DNA of 54,541 bases from Burkholderiales bacterium (GTDB lineage Bacteria; Pseudomonadota; Gammaproteobacteria; Burkholderiales; Nitrosomonadaceae): contig JACKLV010000018.1 in assembly GCA_024235755.1 (NCBI GenBank), positions 1-54,541 of the forward strand, written 5' to 3'. Made by a program: the position numbers and the translations under genes. Under the pieces are notes generated by a model. That model was not told the origin of the DNA. It ran no database searches and worked only from the letters and a program-made list of their open reading frames with translations. Each line of letters begins with the position of its first letter. The first letter of the stretch is position 1. Positions 16,074 to 25,287 of this stretch are shown here, one piece after another.

Positions 16074-17690
16074 ATGAAAATTGCAATAGCTCAGATCAAT
16101 GTTACCGTTGGTGATATCGCAGGTAATGCGGCAAAAATAATCGCGGCTGCAGAGCAGGCAAAAGAAGCCGGCGCTGAATTGATGGTTACGCCTGAACTGG
16201 CGTTGTCAGGTTATCCACCTGTGGATTTGTTATTGCGCGAAACATTCTATGTTGCTTGCGCCAATGCCCTGGATGATCTGGTGCATAAAATTTCCGGTAT
16301 TACACTGGTTGTCGGTCATCCGGATTTTCGAGACGGCAAACTCTATAACTCGGCTTCGGTCATTCAAAATGGACTGGTGGTTGCGTATCATCATAAGCAT
16401 ATTCTGAATAGAGCGCCTTTCTTTAATGAATATTATTATTTTGATAAAGGCGTCGAACCCTGCCGGTTTGAAGTGGCCGGCACCCGGTTTGGCGTACTGA
16501 TTTGCGCCGATTTCTGGCAGGCGCATACTGCAATCGATGCAGCATTGTTTGATCCGGATGTTGACCATATACTCGTACTCAGTGCTTCGGCATATCATAT
16601 TGACAAACAGGTTTCCCGCTATCAACTGACCCAGCAATTTATCAAAGAGACGGGAATCAGCGTCATTCATGCCAATCTTGTGGGTGGCCAGGATGAACTG
16701 GTTTTTGATGGCGCGTCTTTTGTGATGGACCGGCAAGGCGTGCTGACGCACCAGTTCGCTGAATTCAGGGAAGAAGTAGGATTGGTTGAAACTGAGGGCG
16801 GTGTGCCGGTTAATGGGCATATTGAACCACATTTGCCGACAGTCGCCTGTATTTATCAGGCGCTGTGCATGGGTATTAGGGATTATATCGATAAAAACAA
16901 TTTTCCCGGTGTGCTGATTGGCTTGTCCGGCGGCATCGATTCAGCTTTGACGTTGGCGATTGCGGCGGATGCGTTAGGCGCTGACCGGGTGCAGACAATC
17001 ATGATGCCAACGCAATATACCTCCAGTATCAGTCTCGAGGATGCCCGCAACATGGCCAAAACACTGGGTGTCGCGCATAGTCAAAGTTTGATCAAACCGT
17101 TGCTCGATCATTTTTTATTGACGCTTGAAAATGATTTCAAGATATCACCCGAGAATAATTATGTCAGCACTGTTCCCGAGAATCTGCAAGCGCGTATACG
17201 CGGGACTTTGCTGATGGCGCTGTCGAATCAGACGGGTTGTATCGTATTGACCACAGGAAACAAATCGGAAATTGCCGTCGGATACTGCACCTTATACGGG
17301 GATACGGTGGGCGGCTTTGCTGTGTTGAAAGATATCAGCAAAACGATGGTTTATCAGCTTTGTATATACCGCAACCAGATCGGTGAAGTTATTCCGCATC
17401 GCATCATAGAACGCGCGCCTTCTGCCGAACTGCGTTTTAACCAGACCGATCAGGACAGCTTGCCGCCCTATGAAGTGCTCGACGCGGTCATGGAAGCCTA
17501 TGTGGAAAACAATCTGACGCCTGCGGAAATTATTGAAAAAGGCTTCAGCGAGACCGATGTCCACCGCGTTATACATCTGATCAAGATTAACGAATATAAA
17601 CGCCGCCAGTCACCGCCGGGTATCCGTGTCACGCAATGTGATTTTGGCACAACCTGGCGGCATCCGATTACCAATGGGTTTGAAGAGTAG
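16074..17690 (+). CDS. nadE: Glutamine-dependent NAD+ synthetase
   Basis: 538 aa: N-terminal nitrilase/glutaminase domain (MKIAIAQINVTVGDIAGNA; Glu in TPELALSGYPP; Lys in YHHKHILN; Cys in GVLICADFW) and C-terminal NAD synthase domain with the ATP-pyrophosphatase loop GLSGGIDSALTL and TTGNKSEIAVGY. Amidates nicotinic acid adenine dinucleotide. 22 bp after algC, likely co-transcribed. Confidence 0.97.
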   Translation: MKIAIAQINVTVGDIAGNAAKIIAAAEQAKEAGAELMVTPELALSGYPPVDLLLRETFYVACANALDDLVHKISGITLVVGHPDFRDGKLYNSASVIQNGLVVAYHHKHILNRAPFFNEYYYFDKGVEPCRFEVAGTRFGVLICADFWQAHTAIDAALFDPDVDHILVLSASAYHIDKQVSRYQLTQQFIKETGISVIHANLVGGQDELVFDGASFVMDRQGVLTHQFAEFREEVGLVETEGGVPVNGHIEPHLPTVACIYQALCMGIRDYIDKNNFPGVLIGLSGGIDSALTLAIAADALGADRVQTIMMPTQYTSSISLEDARNMAKTLGVAHSQSLIKPLLDHFLLTLENDFKISPENNYVSTVPENLQARIRGTLLMALSNQTGCIVLTTGNKSEIAVGYCTLYGDTVGGFAVLKDISKTMVYQLCIYRNQIGEVIPHRIIERAPSAELRFNQTDQDSLPPYEVLDAVMEAYVENNLTPAEIIEKGFSETDVHRVIHLIKINEYKRRQSPPGIRVTQCDFGTTWRHPITNGFEE

Positions 17691-17731
17691 ATAGCGTTTG
17701 TAACCAGTAAAATCTAAGAGGAAGACTGGGT

Positions 17732-18643
17732 ATGGCCAATAACGATTGGATCGTCAGCTTACTCGAACATTCTAATTTACTGGAAGCTAAGCAGGCCTTG
17801 ATTTGTGCTAGAACCGGAACGAAGCCGATTGTTATTGATAACTATAGCTCAATCGAAAATTTTGACGAAGTGCTTGTAAACCGGGTACAAGCGCTAAACG
17901 AATCAAGTGGAAATGAACATGATAGTTATTTGCTGTATTCAACGATTGAATTACTCAATAACCTAAGATCGGGACATTATAGTCATTTTATTTCAGCCGT
18001 TATCGCCATTGAAGGCGGACGGTTTTTATTATACGCATCACCCGATAAAAAAAGCTTGCTCGGTTGCATATTCAATGCCTCGTCTAAAATACGACCAGAA
18101 TTCTTTGAGAGAATCGGCATTGATCATTTTCCAAAAATCAAAGATAAATCCAAAAAACCATTCAATTGGTTATCGGTTGTTTCCATCATATTGCTAATCA
18201 TTTATATATGGCCTTATGGTGCCCGGCAGATCACACAATTTTTGGATAAGCCCTGCATAGAGAATGTAAAGAAAGAAGCGTTTAATGACGCAATTACCGT
18301 CTGTTTGAAAAGAATGGAGCAAGGAAGTCGTTCTGCAGCATATTTGGTCGGTAAGTTGCATCAGGATGGGCTGGGTATCAAAATTGATTTTGATAAAGCG
18401 GAGAGAATTTATAACCAATTGACTGACGAGAAAGATAAGGTCAGTGCGCTTGCTTATTTGGGATTGGCCGATTTGTACAAATCAGAACAATTTGATAAGA
18501 AGAATTATTCAAAATCGGCTCAATTTTATAAACTTTCTGCTGATCTGGGACTGGCAGATTCTCAATTACAGTATGGATTGATTCTTTTCGTGGGCAGGGG
18601 TATTGAAAAAAATGAGCCACAAGCCATAGAATATATTCAATAA
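17732..18643 (+). CDS. Sel1-repeat membrane protein, interrupted by a stop codon
   Basis: 303 aa as read. N-terminal ~140 residues form an unknown soluble domain, then a membrane helix near 149-166 (WLSVVSIILLIIYIWPYG), then Sel1/TPR-like repeats (AAYLVGKLHQDGLGI..., AYLGLADLYKSEQFD..., SQLQYGLILFVGRGIEKNE). The frame stops at TAA 18641-18643 in the middle of a Sel1 unit, and the same frame continues with a matching end of the repeat to 18760. A single base change (AAA to TAA) would explain this. Lower GC than the genes before it. Confidence 0.75.
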   Translation: MANNDWIVSLLEHSNLLEAKQALICARTGTKPIVIDNYSSIENFDEVLVNRVQALNESSGNEHDSYLLYSTIELLNNLRSGHYSHFISAVIAIEGGRFLLYASPDKKSLLGCIFNASSKIRPEFFERIGIDHFPKIKDKSKKPFNWLSVVSIILLIIYIWPYGARQITQFLDKPCIENVKKEAFNDAITVCLKRMEQGSRSAAYLVGKLHQDGLGIKIDFDKAERIYNQLTDEKDKVSALAYLGLADLYKSEQFDKKNYSKSAQFYKLSADLGLADSQLQYGLILFVGRGIEKNEPQAIEYIQ

Positions 18644-18760
18644 TCGGCAAAAGGTGGAAATAAGTTGGGGAAAGAAATGCTGCCAATTCTTTCCGATGAA
18701 ACTGCCCGTGGACAGTTATCAAAACAATTGGAAGAACATTTGAATGATCTTGTTGAATAA
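18641..18760 (+). pseudogene. Severed 3' end of the Sel1-repeat gene
   Basis: After the TAA at 18641 the same frame reads SAKGGNKLGKEML...QLEEHLNDLVE and ends at TAA 18758-18760. The first residues complete the Sel1 helix begun by PQAIEYIQ, so this is the lost C-terminus, giving 342 aa if the stop were a sense codon. Confidence 0.65.
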
Positions 18761-18768
18761 CACAAGAT

Positions 18769-19380
18769 ATGCGCGGGAATTATTCGAATAAATTAAAAGA
18801 GGCCATGAATTATTCTAGCCATAAAAGAAGAAATAAAATTCTTTTCATATTTAATCAGATAGATAAGCAAAGTTATAAATCCTGCCGCGCAATTTACCAA
18901 CTTTTTATCTTATGTTTTTTGGCAATTTTATATGGTTGCGGAGTAATCCCTTCGCCTGAATCAATTGTGGATGATTATAGCTTGATAAATTTAGAAAATG
19001 AAAAGCTAGTCAAACTAAGCGAGATTTCTAATGAGAATTGGGACGTTGTATGTGTTTTGACACCTTACTCAGCAGGAATAGGTGACGATCGTGGAGATGA
19101 TCGGATAAAAACCATCCAAAATAAGACTCCCGACTTGAATCTAACGATTTCTGAAGGAAATTGGCATCTCATTTTTGAAAAAAATGGGGAGGTAACAGCC
19201 AATTCTTTCAGAACATCAAGAATTGATATTCAACAGAAAGGTTTTGATGCTATTCGGCAGAAGTTATTTGACCTCATTTTATTTAAACCAGAAAATTGCA
19301 TGGATTTTTTACAAGCAACTATTTATAAGTTCAGTAAACAAGGACGCGATTATATTTCACTGGGGGTAGTAGAAAGTTGA
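18769..19380 (+). CDS. Putative lipoprotein of unknown function
   Basis: 203 aa from ATG 18769; ATG 18805 is an alternative. A basic N-terminus is followed by a hydrophobic segment LFILCFLAILYGCG whose LYGC fits a lipobox (Cys about residue 57), so the mature part probably sits on a membrane. The rest is an unrecognised domain with alternating strands (WDVVCVLTPYSAG, WHLIFEKNGEVTANSF). Eight bases after the Sel1 gene end; the two may be functionally paired. AT-rich. Confidence 0.7.
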   Translation: MRGNYSNKLKEAMNYSSHKRRNKILFIFNQIDKQSYKSCRAIYQLFILCFLAILYGCGVIPSPESIVDDYSLINLENEKLVKLSEISNENWDVVCVLTPYSAGIGDDRGDDRIKTIQNKTPDLNLTISEGNWHLIFEKNGEVTANSFRTSRIDIQQKGFDAIRQKLFDLILFKPENCMDFLQATIYKFSKQGRDYISLGVVES

Positions 19381-19394
19381 ATCAGCCAGATTGT

Positions 19395-19781
19395 TTAGAA
19401 AATTGATATCCGTTCGCTGATACGCCTGACAAACTGCCCGTATCCCTGATAAAAATACAATCCTATTTGTGCAATCAGTGAGTAAGCAATTGCAAACTGT
19501 GCCAGGGCGTAAACGGCTATTGTGAATTGACTGATGCTGATGATGTCGATGCCAAACTGCCCAATTGAAATGATTCCTTTGGCGGGGACGGGCATTTTGT
19601 TCGGGCTGAACTTGAACGAAATATGAAGCAGGGGCAATCCCAGAATGGTGGTTTTGCTTTTATACTCAAAACCCCAGCCATCCCATTTTTCCCTGGCAGG
19701 GTAGGGTGCGCCGCAATTCGGACAGGCAAAGGCGTGTTCGCTGACCGCGTGTTGACATTCTCTGCAATTTTTCATCGGCAT
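19395..19781 (-). CDS. Zinc-ribbon membrane protein
   Basis: 128 aa. N-terminal zinc ribbon CRECQ...CPNCG (Cys pairs about residues 5-8 and 20-23), a short linker and then hydrophobic, Ile/Ala/Gln-rich segments (about 68-112) that look like membrane helices. Function unknown. Convergent with the lipoprotein gene, 14 bp apart. Confidence 0.75.
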   Translation of the reverse strand: MPMKNCRECQHAVSEHAFACPNCGAPYPAREKWDGWGFEYKSKTTILGLPLLHISFKFSPNKMPVPAKGIISIGQFGIDIISISQFTIAVYALAQFAIAYSLIAQIGLYFYQGYGQFVRRISERISIF

Positions 19782-19870
19782 TTTTTGAACGTTTAATGAT
19801 TAACACTATACGGCATTTTGTAAAGAAATCATTGTGGCAGCAGATAAACATTACGCTTTAATTCATAGTA

Positions 19871-20647
19871 TTATGAATCTTCGTGCGATTCTTTCCAGGC
19901 AATGGCCCGGTAGTTAAACCCATTGCGGACAGTCGGTTTAATGATATCGAAAAAGGGCGAAATGTCGAAGTCGCGGGGAGTGAACAGGCTATGGTGCCGG
20001 ATATGGTAGGTTTCAGCATAGCATTCTGCACATTCCGGGTCATCGAGCCATTCGCGTTTGATTTCCGGCAGTATGGGGTATGATACGGAATGAAAAGCCT
20101 GTGCGATAAGCGTTGAACAGATTGCGCGTGTCGGGTCGCCACTGCCCAGTGCCAGTAACCGTCGGCGCAAGCGCGTCGGGACGGGTGCAAGTGGAAAAAG
20201 ATAGCGCGCGAGATCGAAAACATTTTTCAGATCGTAATGGTGACCGATACGGTTAACGACAAAATCGACCACGCGTTTGCGGTCATGTTCCTCCAAGCCC
20301 ACAGGACGGCAGATGCGCGTGTTTAAATGCGCGTAATGCGCGAGCGTAATTGCGCGTACACCGTCTTTCAAGTCGGCTTCGACCAGTACCAGCGGCATTT
20401 GCCAGGATTCGCGCGCCGGCAACGCGTCCTGACCAACATAGATTGCGGCATGTGACCAGGTTGACTGGGTCAGGTATTTGATGGGTACGCTCAGGCGTGT
20501 ATTGCCGTCAACCAATAGAACATCACCAGGTTGCAGTGTTGCATTGAGCATTTCCTGGCTGATTGTTGCGATATGGGTTGTTTTCTTAAGGGGTGCTGTC
20601 AGATAGCCTGCCAGCAGATTGCCTGCAAATTGTGTTACCCGGCCCAT
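19871..20647 (-). CDS. YiiX/YebB-like permuted papain-fold (NlpC/P60) hydrolase
   Basis: 258 aa. The permuted papain-like order is visible: LQPGDVLLVDG, then catalytic His in TWSHAAIYVG, acidic VEADLKDGV, and a later Cys in RAICSTLIAQAF, with the tail PEIKREWLDDP. Such enzymes cleave amide or ester bonds in peptidoglycan or lipids. No clear signal peptide. Single gene. Confidence 0.8.
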   Translation of the reverse strand: MGRVTQFAGNLLAGYLTAPLKKTTHIATISQEMLNATLQPGDVLLVDGNTRLSVPIKYLTQSTWSHAAIYVGQDALPARESWQMPLVLVEADLKDGVRAITLAHYAHLNTRICRPVGLEEHDRKRVVDFVVNRIGHHYDLKNVFDLARYLFPLAPVPTRLRRRLLALGSGDPTRAICSTLIAQAFHSVSYPILPEIKREWLDDPECAECYAETYHIRHHSLFTPRDFDISPFFDIIKPTVRNGFNYRAIAWKESHEDS

Positions 20648-20847
20648 TCTTGCAGGTTTCCATTTGTTATTTTTTTCGTTTGCAAAATATATGAAGCTGA
20701 ACTGTAATTCATTTTCTCAAAATAGTTTTATGCTTGCCATTGGCATTGAGCAAATTAACAACAATGAGTCAATGATTTTATCATTTTTACTGCATGTTAA
20801 GCAGGCATGGCTGGTATGTTGATAGTGCAGGTTTTTGATAAACGGGT

Positions 20848-21642
20848 TTACGGGTTATCTCGAACAGAGCGGTATCGATCCTCTGCGTAGAGGCGTAATA
20901 TAAATTTTCCTGACGGCGTTTGACGCATGGCGCTGATGATGTGCTGCAATTCCATAGGAAATTCTTCAAAAGTCGGGATGGCGCCTTGTTCAAACTGATC
21001 GCCGCCATAGTTGGCCGGTAGCACCAGCGGTGCGCCACTGACTGCAAATGCAAAATCAGCCAGGGTCAATCGCTCACCGTAGAGATATTTTCTGCCATCG
21101 GCGAGCAACTGATCGACTTCCTGAAAGATTGTCCTGATGGTTTTCAATGATTCGTCGGCAGATGCTTTGCTCAGTTTTTGCGACTTCCATATCAAGTTTT
21201 CAGGAATGTGGTAACAGTGTTTGACAAAAAAGCGCTCAAGCCATGGACTACCCAGGGTCAGCGGCCGAATCATGATGTCCTTGTGAGGCAGAAGATTGGC
21301 GTAGGCCCATTTGACGACAGCACCGCCCAGATCGGAATTATAACGTTTCCAGCTGATTTCCATTTCGCTGGCGAGGTTTTCTGGTATCAATTTGAATTCC
21401 GGTGCTGTTTGTGCATCAAAATGATCAATGACAGCACGCACGCTGGTTAGTTTCGCGTCGCTATCGCGGCATAATACCAGGCTTTTGCCGCCCATCAATT
21501 TGTTGAGCAAAAAATAAAAGGGCGCTGAATGACGGCTTTCCTTGAAATCAATTCCATAATAAAAAAGAATCCATCGATTCAGCTCTGCATCGGCGCTGGG
21601 TGAGAATGAAAGGACTCTGATCGGTTTTGGGCTATTTGACAT
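20848..21642 (-). CDS. Glutathione S-transferase-like protein
   Basis: 264 aa. Thioredoxin-like N-terminal domain (RVLSFSPSADAELNRWILFYYG), then a helical GST C-terminal domain with YLYGERLTLADFAFAVSGAPLV, the classic LTxADF motif. The N-terminal catalytic Ser/Cys is not obvious (SPSAD). Last gene of the minus-strand peroxidase/P450 cassette, 47 bp after the P450 gene, so probably acts on its product. Confidence 0.82.
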   Translation of the reverse strand: MSNSPKPIRVLSFSPSADAELNRWILFYYGIDFKESRHSAPFYFLLNKLMGGKSLVLCRDSDAKLTSVRAVIDHFDAQTAPEFKLIPENLASEMEISWKRYNSDLGGAVVKWAYANLLPHKDIMIRPLTLGSPWLERFFVKHCYHIPENLIWKSQKLSKASADESLKTIRTIFQEVDQLLADGRKYLYGERLTLADFAFAVSGAPLVLPANYGGDQFEQGAIPTFEEFPMELQHIISAMRQTPSGKFILRLYAEDRYRSVRDNP

Positions 21643-21689
21643 TATCGCGCTGTTAATATCCTGTCTTGGTAATAAGTATTGATCGATGA

Positions 21690-22886
21690 TTAATTATCAA
21701 ATTCAATTTCGAGGCTGACCGGGAAGGGCTCTTCAACAACCATATCGGACACGCGTCGCAGCGTGTCTTGTTTCAGCACCGCTTTCACGATACCTGGAAT
21801 CTGGGTCAAATTGATATACTGACCAAAGCAGGTGTGCAATCCGAAGCCAAAGTGCATATAATTATGGGCTGGGCGGTCTAGCCTGAATTCCTTGGGTTTT
21901 TCAATTTTTCGTCGATCCATCATCGCCGACTGGGTTGCAGCCAGAACTTTGGCGCCTTTCGGTATTTTTGTTGATCTCAGAGTACCTTTAGCAACGACAT
22001 AATCTTCTGCACAGATGCGTTGAATACCGGCTGCGAACGGATTCAGGCGCAGGCTTTCCTGAACGAACTGAATCATTTTTTCATCGTCATCGGCGCGAGC
22101 GGCCTGCTGTGCCTGTACAAGTAATTCAGGATTGTTAAACAGGTGGTTCAGTGTTACCGCAGCGCATTTTGATGTGGTCGGTATCGCGCCGATGATCAGA
22201 CCGATTAAATTGTTACGGATGTCGATATCCGCCATGCCGGGCATCCCGGCTTGCTGCAGTTTCAGGCAGCGACCGAGAACATCATCTTTTTCGCTAGGGT
22301 TTGTTTTTCTTTCGGCGATGGTCTGATCGAGATAGTTGCGCGTTTGTTCTGCGGCCTTGAGTGCTTTTTCTTCAACTTCGGGGTCGTCCGGGTAAAACAG
22401 ATACTGAAACATAATTGTTGCCGCATCTGCAAATTCAGTTTCATTCCAGCCGGGCGTGCCAAAGTACTCACCCATCAGGCGGGTCGGCACAACACGTGTC
22501 AATTGCTGGATCACGTCCATTCTGCCGGTTGTGTTTCTCAGGATTTCTGTGCTGGTTCTGTCGACAAAGGGTTTGATGATTTCGTCAATGTCTTCCCGGC
22601 GTGCAGCAATGCGCATGTTGGACACGTCTCGCGTGTATTGAGCGGTATTTTCCATGCCGAGAAAAAAGTTGCTGCCGTTGGTGACCTTGTGCATTTTTTC
22701 AGCGTACGGAACCTGGAAGATCCAGTCACGGTTCAATACTTCCGTGACATCTTCAAAGCGGGTAACCACAGCGTTGCCTTTGATTACAACGGTGGGTTTG
22801 ATGCATCGCAGAATCGCAAAAATCCCGTCTAGACGTTTAAGCGCCCATGCGGTTAATCTATCGTTGAATGATTTTTCTTTAGCCAT
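21690..22886 (-). CDS. Cytochrome P450 without acid-alcohol pair
   Basis: 398 aa. Heme loop FGFGLHTCFG with ligand Cys353, ExxR in ESLRLN (277-280). The I-helix (about 226-245) reads LIIGAIPTTSKCAA, so the Asp/Glu of the usual oxygen-activating (A/G)GxD/ETT is a Pro. P450s lacking this pair, such as CYP74 and CYP152, use hydroperoxides or peroxide rather than O2 and a reductase. No ferredoxin or reductase gene is near, while a DyP-type peroxidase is directly upstream. Suggested substrate: an organic, perhaps lipid, hydroperoxide (inference). Confidence 0.93.
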   Translation of the reverse strand: MAKEKSFNDRLTAWALKRLDGIFAILRCIKPTVVIKGNAVVTRFEDVTEVLNRDWIFQVPYAEKMHKVTNGSNFFLGMENTAQYTRDVSNMRIAARREDIDEIIKPFVDRTSTEILRNTTGRMDVIQQLTRVVPTRLMGEYFGTPGWNETEFADAATIMFQYLFYPDDPEVEEKALKAAEQTRNYLDQTIAERKTNPSEKDDVLGRCLKLQQAGMPGMADIDIRNNLIGLIIGAIPTTSKCAAVTLNHLFNNPELLVQAQQAARADDDEKMIQFVQESLRLNPFAAGIQRICAEDYVVAKGTLRSTKIPKGAKVLAATQSAMMDRRKIEKPKEFRLDRPAHNYMHFGFGLHTCFGQYINLTQIPGIVKAVLKQDTLRRVSDMVVEEPFPVSLEIEFDN

Positions 22887-22970
22887 AATAATAATCCCAG
22901 TAATGTGGGTTGGACAGGTGTTGCTGTATATTGCGGCCGTTGATTCTTAATGACACTGATCTTAAATGGA

Positions 22971-24488
22971 TCAGGTTGGATCAACAATGCCAGCCGCAAT
23001 TGCTTTGAGTGCGGTAATGCTGGGGATGAAAAAATAGTCCCCGCCGCGTGTTTCTACCAGACGCGGAATATTGCTGACGAAGTGGGGCGGTTTTCCGGAC
23101 CCTGGTTCGGCGGAAAAAACAACCTTGCTTGGATTTTTGGCATCGTGATTACCCAACAGGACTTCCTTGTCATTGCCCTCTTTAAAGTCGTTGGCGTAGT
23201 TAATCCATTGCTGCTGGACAAACTCAAATTGTCGCTGGATATCTGCGTTCAGCGCCATGAAAATAATGCCGTGATTGCCGTCGTCGCGCGTGGCGTCTTT
23301 TACTTCCCCATACGGCAATCCCCGTCGTAATATCCTGCGGCGGTTCACCAATGCCCCCGGTGTATCGTAAGCATCCTTGACGTCGTACTCCAGCGATCCG
23401 CGTGGATTGATGCGGCGCAGATGGGCGCTGTATGGGCATCTGGCGCCATGGATGTCATCATTGTAGGTAAAATCCGTCAGCATCCTTTTTTTACCAGCAA
23501 AATCCGCTTCGGCAAATTTCTTGTCCCATTCTGCTTTGCTGGCATCATCGGGTGCGTTAACAATGGGTGCGCCGTTGTCACGCCAGCGGCCGGCAAATTT
23601 GGCGGCCAGCATCTCCTTGCTGCCGTCAAAACTTTTACTCTGTTCTTCAAGAAAGCGGTTGAACGTGCCGACGTTTTCATGGAGTTTGCGGTAAACCATA
23701 TAGGTGCCGTTATGTGCTAGCAGCCAGGGTGATGGCGCGGTTTTGGAGTATTCCATCGCCTCATCGACGTGTCCCAACAGAAATTCACCGGTTGCGAGGG
23801 GTTGCCAGGTTCCGTCACGCATTAATTTGCCCCGTCCCAGAACGCGGGCCGGTACATTGGTCTGACCCTCAAAAACAGGGTCACCGATACCATCCGTATA
23901 GCCAAAATGTTCTTTAGGCGTCGGTGTGCCAGTTGCGTCGTATAACACGCTGGCATCCTGATAGGGTAAATCGTCTTCGCTTTTTTCTCCGCGATGACCT
24001 GTTAATAAAGTAACGCCGCCATTTGACACTTCAATCTGTTCCATAATCCAGTCATAGCGTTTTTTCACGGCGTCAATGGACTGGCCGTTAATCGAGATCC
24101 AGATATGCACTTTCTCTTTCCAGATTTTGTCCCAATTTGCGGGGTCGCTGGGACCGTCGTCACCCAGAATGTCCTTGCGTTTGGACATGCCCATGATGAA
24201 ATCTTCTGGAAATCCTCTCTGGGAAGCAGTGGGAATTTCCAGAGCCTGCAGACCGTCAAAAGTAAACGCAATGTTGGTGGTAGCTTGCGGTTTGACGGCG
24301 GCGTCGTCACCGGAAATGCCCCAGGGGGCGGCTGAAGTTACTTTTGTGGTAATTGCGCCAACAAATTTTCGCCCTTTGTCGCCCTGATCGACGCGCAGAA
24401 AAAGATAACGCGCTTTCTGGAAATTATATGCACCGTATGCCTTGATGATATTACCCTGTATGTCTGTTAAATCGAGTTTATGTGTCAT
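22971..24488 (-). CDS. DyP-type heme peroxidase
   Basis: 505 aa, no signal peptide. Family motifs: LTDIQGNIIKAYG at the start, distal GYTDGIGD (Asp199), and the proximal heme His356 within CPYSAHLRRINPRG, then DDGNHGIIFMALNADIQRQFEFVQ. DyP enzymes oxidise dyes, phenols or porphyrins with peroxide through an Asp/Arg distal pocket. 69 bp after the preceding gene and 84 bp before the P450, all on the minus strand. Confidence 0.94.
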   Translation of the reverse strand: MTHKLDLTDIQGNIIKAYGAYNFQKARYLFLRVDQGDKGRKFVGAITTKVTSAAPWGISGDDAAVKPQATTNIAFTFDGLQALEIPTASQRGFPEDFIMGMSKRKDILGDDGPSDPANWDKIWKEKVHIWISINGQSIDAVKKRYDWIMEQIEVSNGGVTLLTGHRGEKSEDDLPYQDASVLYDATGTPTPKEHFGYTDGIGDPVFEGQTNVPARVLGRGKLMRDGTWQPLATGEFLLGHVDEAMEYSKTAPSPWLLAHNGTYMVYRKLHENVGTFNRFLEEQSKSFDGSKEMLAAKFAGRWRDNGAPIVNAPDDASKAEWDKKFAEADFAGKKRMLTDFTYNDDIHGARCPYSAHLRRINPRGSLEYDVKDAYDTPGALVNRRRILRRGLPYGEVKDATRDDGNHGIIFMALNADIQRQFEFVQQQWINYANDFKEGNDKEVLLGNHDAKNPSKVVFSAEPGSGKPPHFVSNIPRLVETRGGDYFFIPSITALKAIAAGIVDPT

Positions 24489-24557
24489 GATTAATCACTC
24501 TGGTAAAGGTTATTGATAGACAATTCGATGTTTTTGGCTAACAACTAACTGGGTCGC

Positions 24558-25265
24558 TCAGGGCGTTGATTTTCCGGGTGCCCATGTAGGCGATTCCAGA
24601 TTCTGTGGTTGTACGCGTTCGATAAAGGCTTTAAACGCCTGTTGTATTTCTGCTGCGTTTTTTCCCTGATGCGCAACTGCAAACTGGGTAAACTCCTGTT
24701 TTAAATAAAGTGCTTTGAGCTGTTCCTGCAGGGAATCATCGGTCGAGCCATTAAAAAACAGACTGGCATCCAGCTGGCAGCGCTTGATGTAGCTAATAAA
24801 ACTGGCGCTATCGGTCACGCGGTCGAAGGCGACACAATGTTCCCAGATATGGCGGATATCGCGCTGATTGCCTTCATGGTCGACATACGACCATTTTTCC
24901 CACATGCCGGCGAGATAGTCCTCAAGGTTGCCATAAAAATTGCTGGAAAAAACAAGATATTTGGACTTTAAATGGTCTTTACGGGGCAGTGCTTTTTTTC
25001 GTGCCGAATCTGAAAACAGCGATGTAATATCCGAAAAATTGAATACGGCATCGTTTGCGGGCAGTGATTCATAAAATACATCGTCGAGAATAAACAAACG
25101 TGCCAGGTAAGTATTCGGCACTTTGGACAAGGGGCTGTTTTCATGAATAGGCAAACGCAGGCACCGTTCGCGCGTGATATCGGCATATGAGGTTTCGTCC
25201 ACTGTACCGTTTTTAATTGGGGACAGTACGGTCAACGCTGTTGCATTTCCACTTTTCGTAGCCAT
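24558..25265 (-). CDS. Unknown protein, DyP/P450-cassette paralogue B
   Basis: 235 aa. No named domain that I recognise. It shares with the next gene upstream the stretch YLVFSSNFYGNLEDYL, a conserved Trp-rich part and the same overall pattern, so the two are paralogues. No signal peptide or membrane helix. Position between its paralogue and a DyP peroxidase points to a role in the same oxidative pathway, perhaps substrate handling. Confidence 0.75.
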   Translation of the reverse strand: MATKSGNATALTVLSPIKNGTVDETSYADITRERCLRLPIHENSPLSKVPNTYLARLFILDDVFYESLPANDAVFNFSDITSLFSDSARKKALPRKDHLKSKYLVFSSNFYGNLEDYLAGMWEKWSYVDHEGNQRDIRHIWEHCVAFDRVTDSASFISYIKRCQLDASLFFNGSTDDSLQEQLKALYLKQEFTQFAVAHQGKNAAEIQQAFKAFIERVQPQNLESPTWAPGKSTP

Positions 25266-25287
25266 GTGAATTTTCCTTTAGGTCAGA

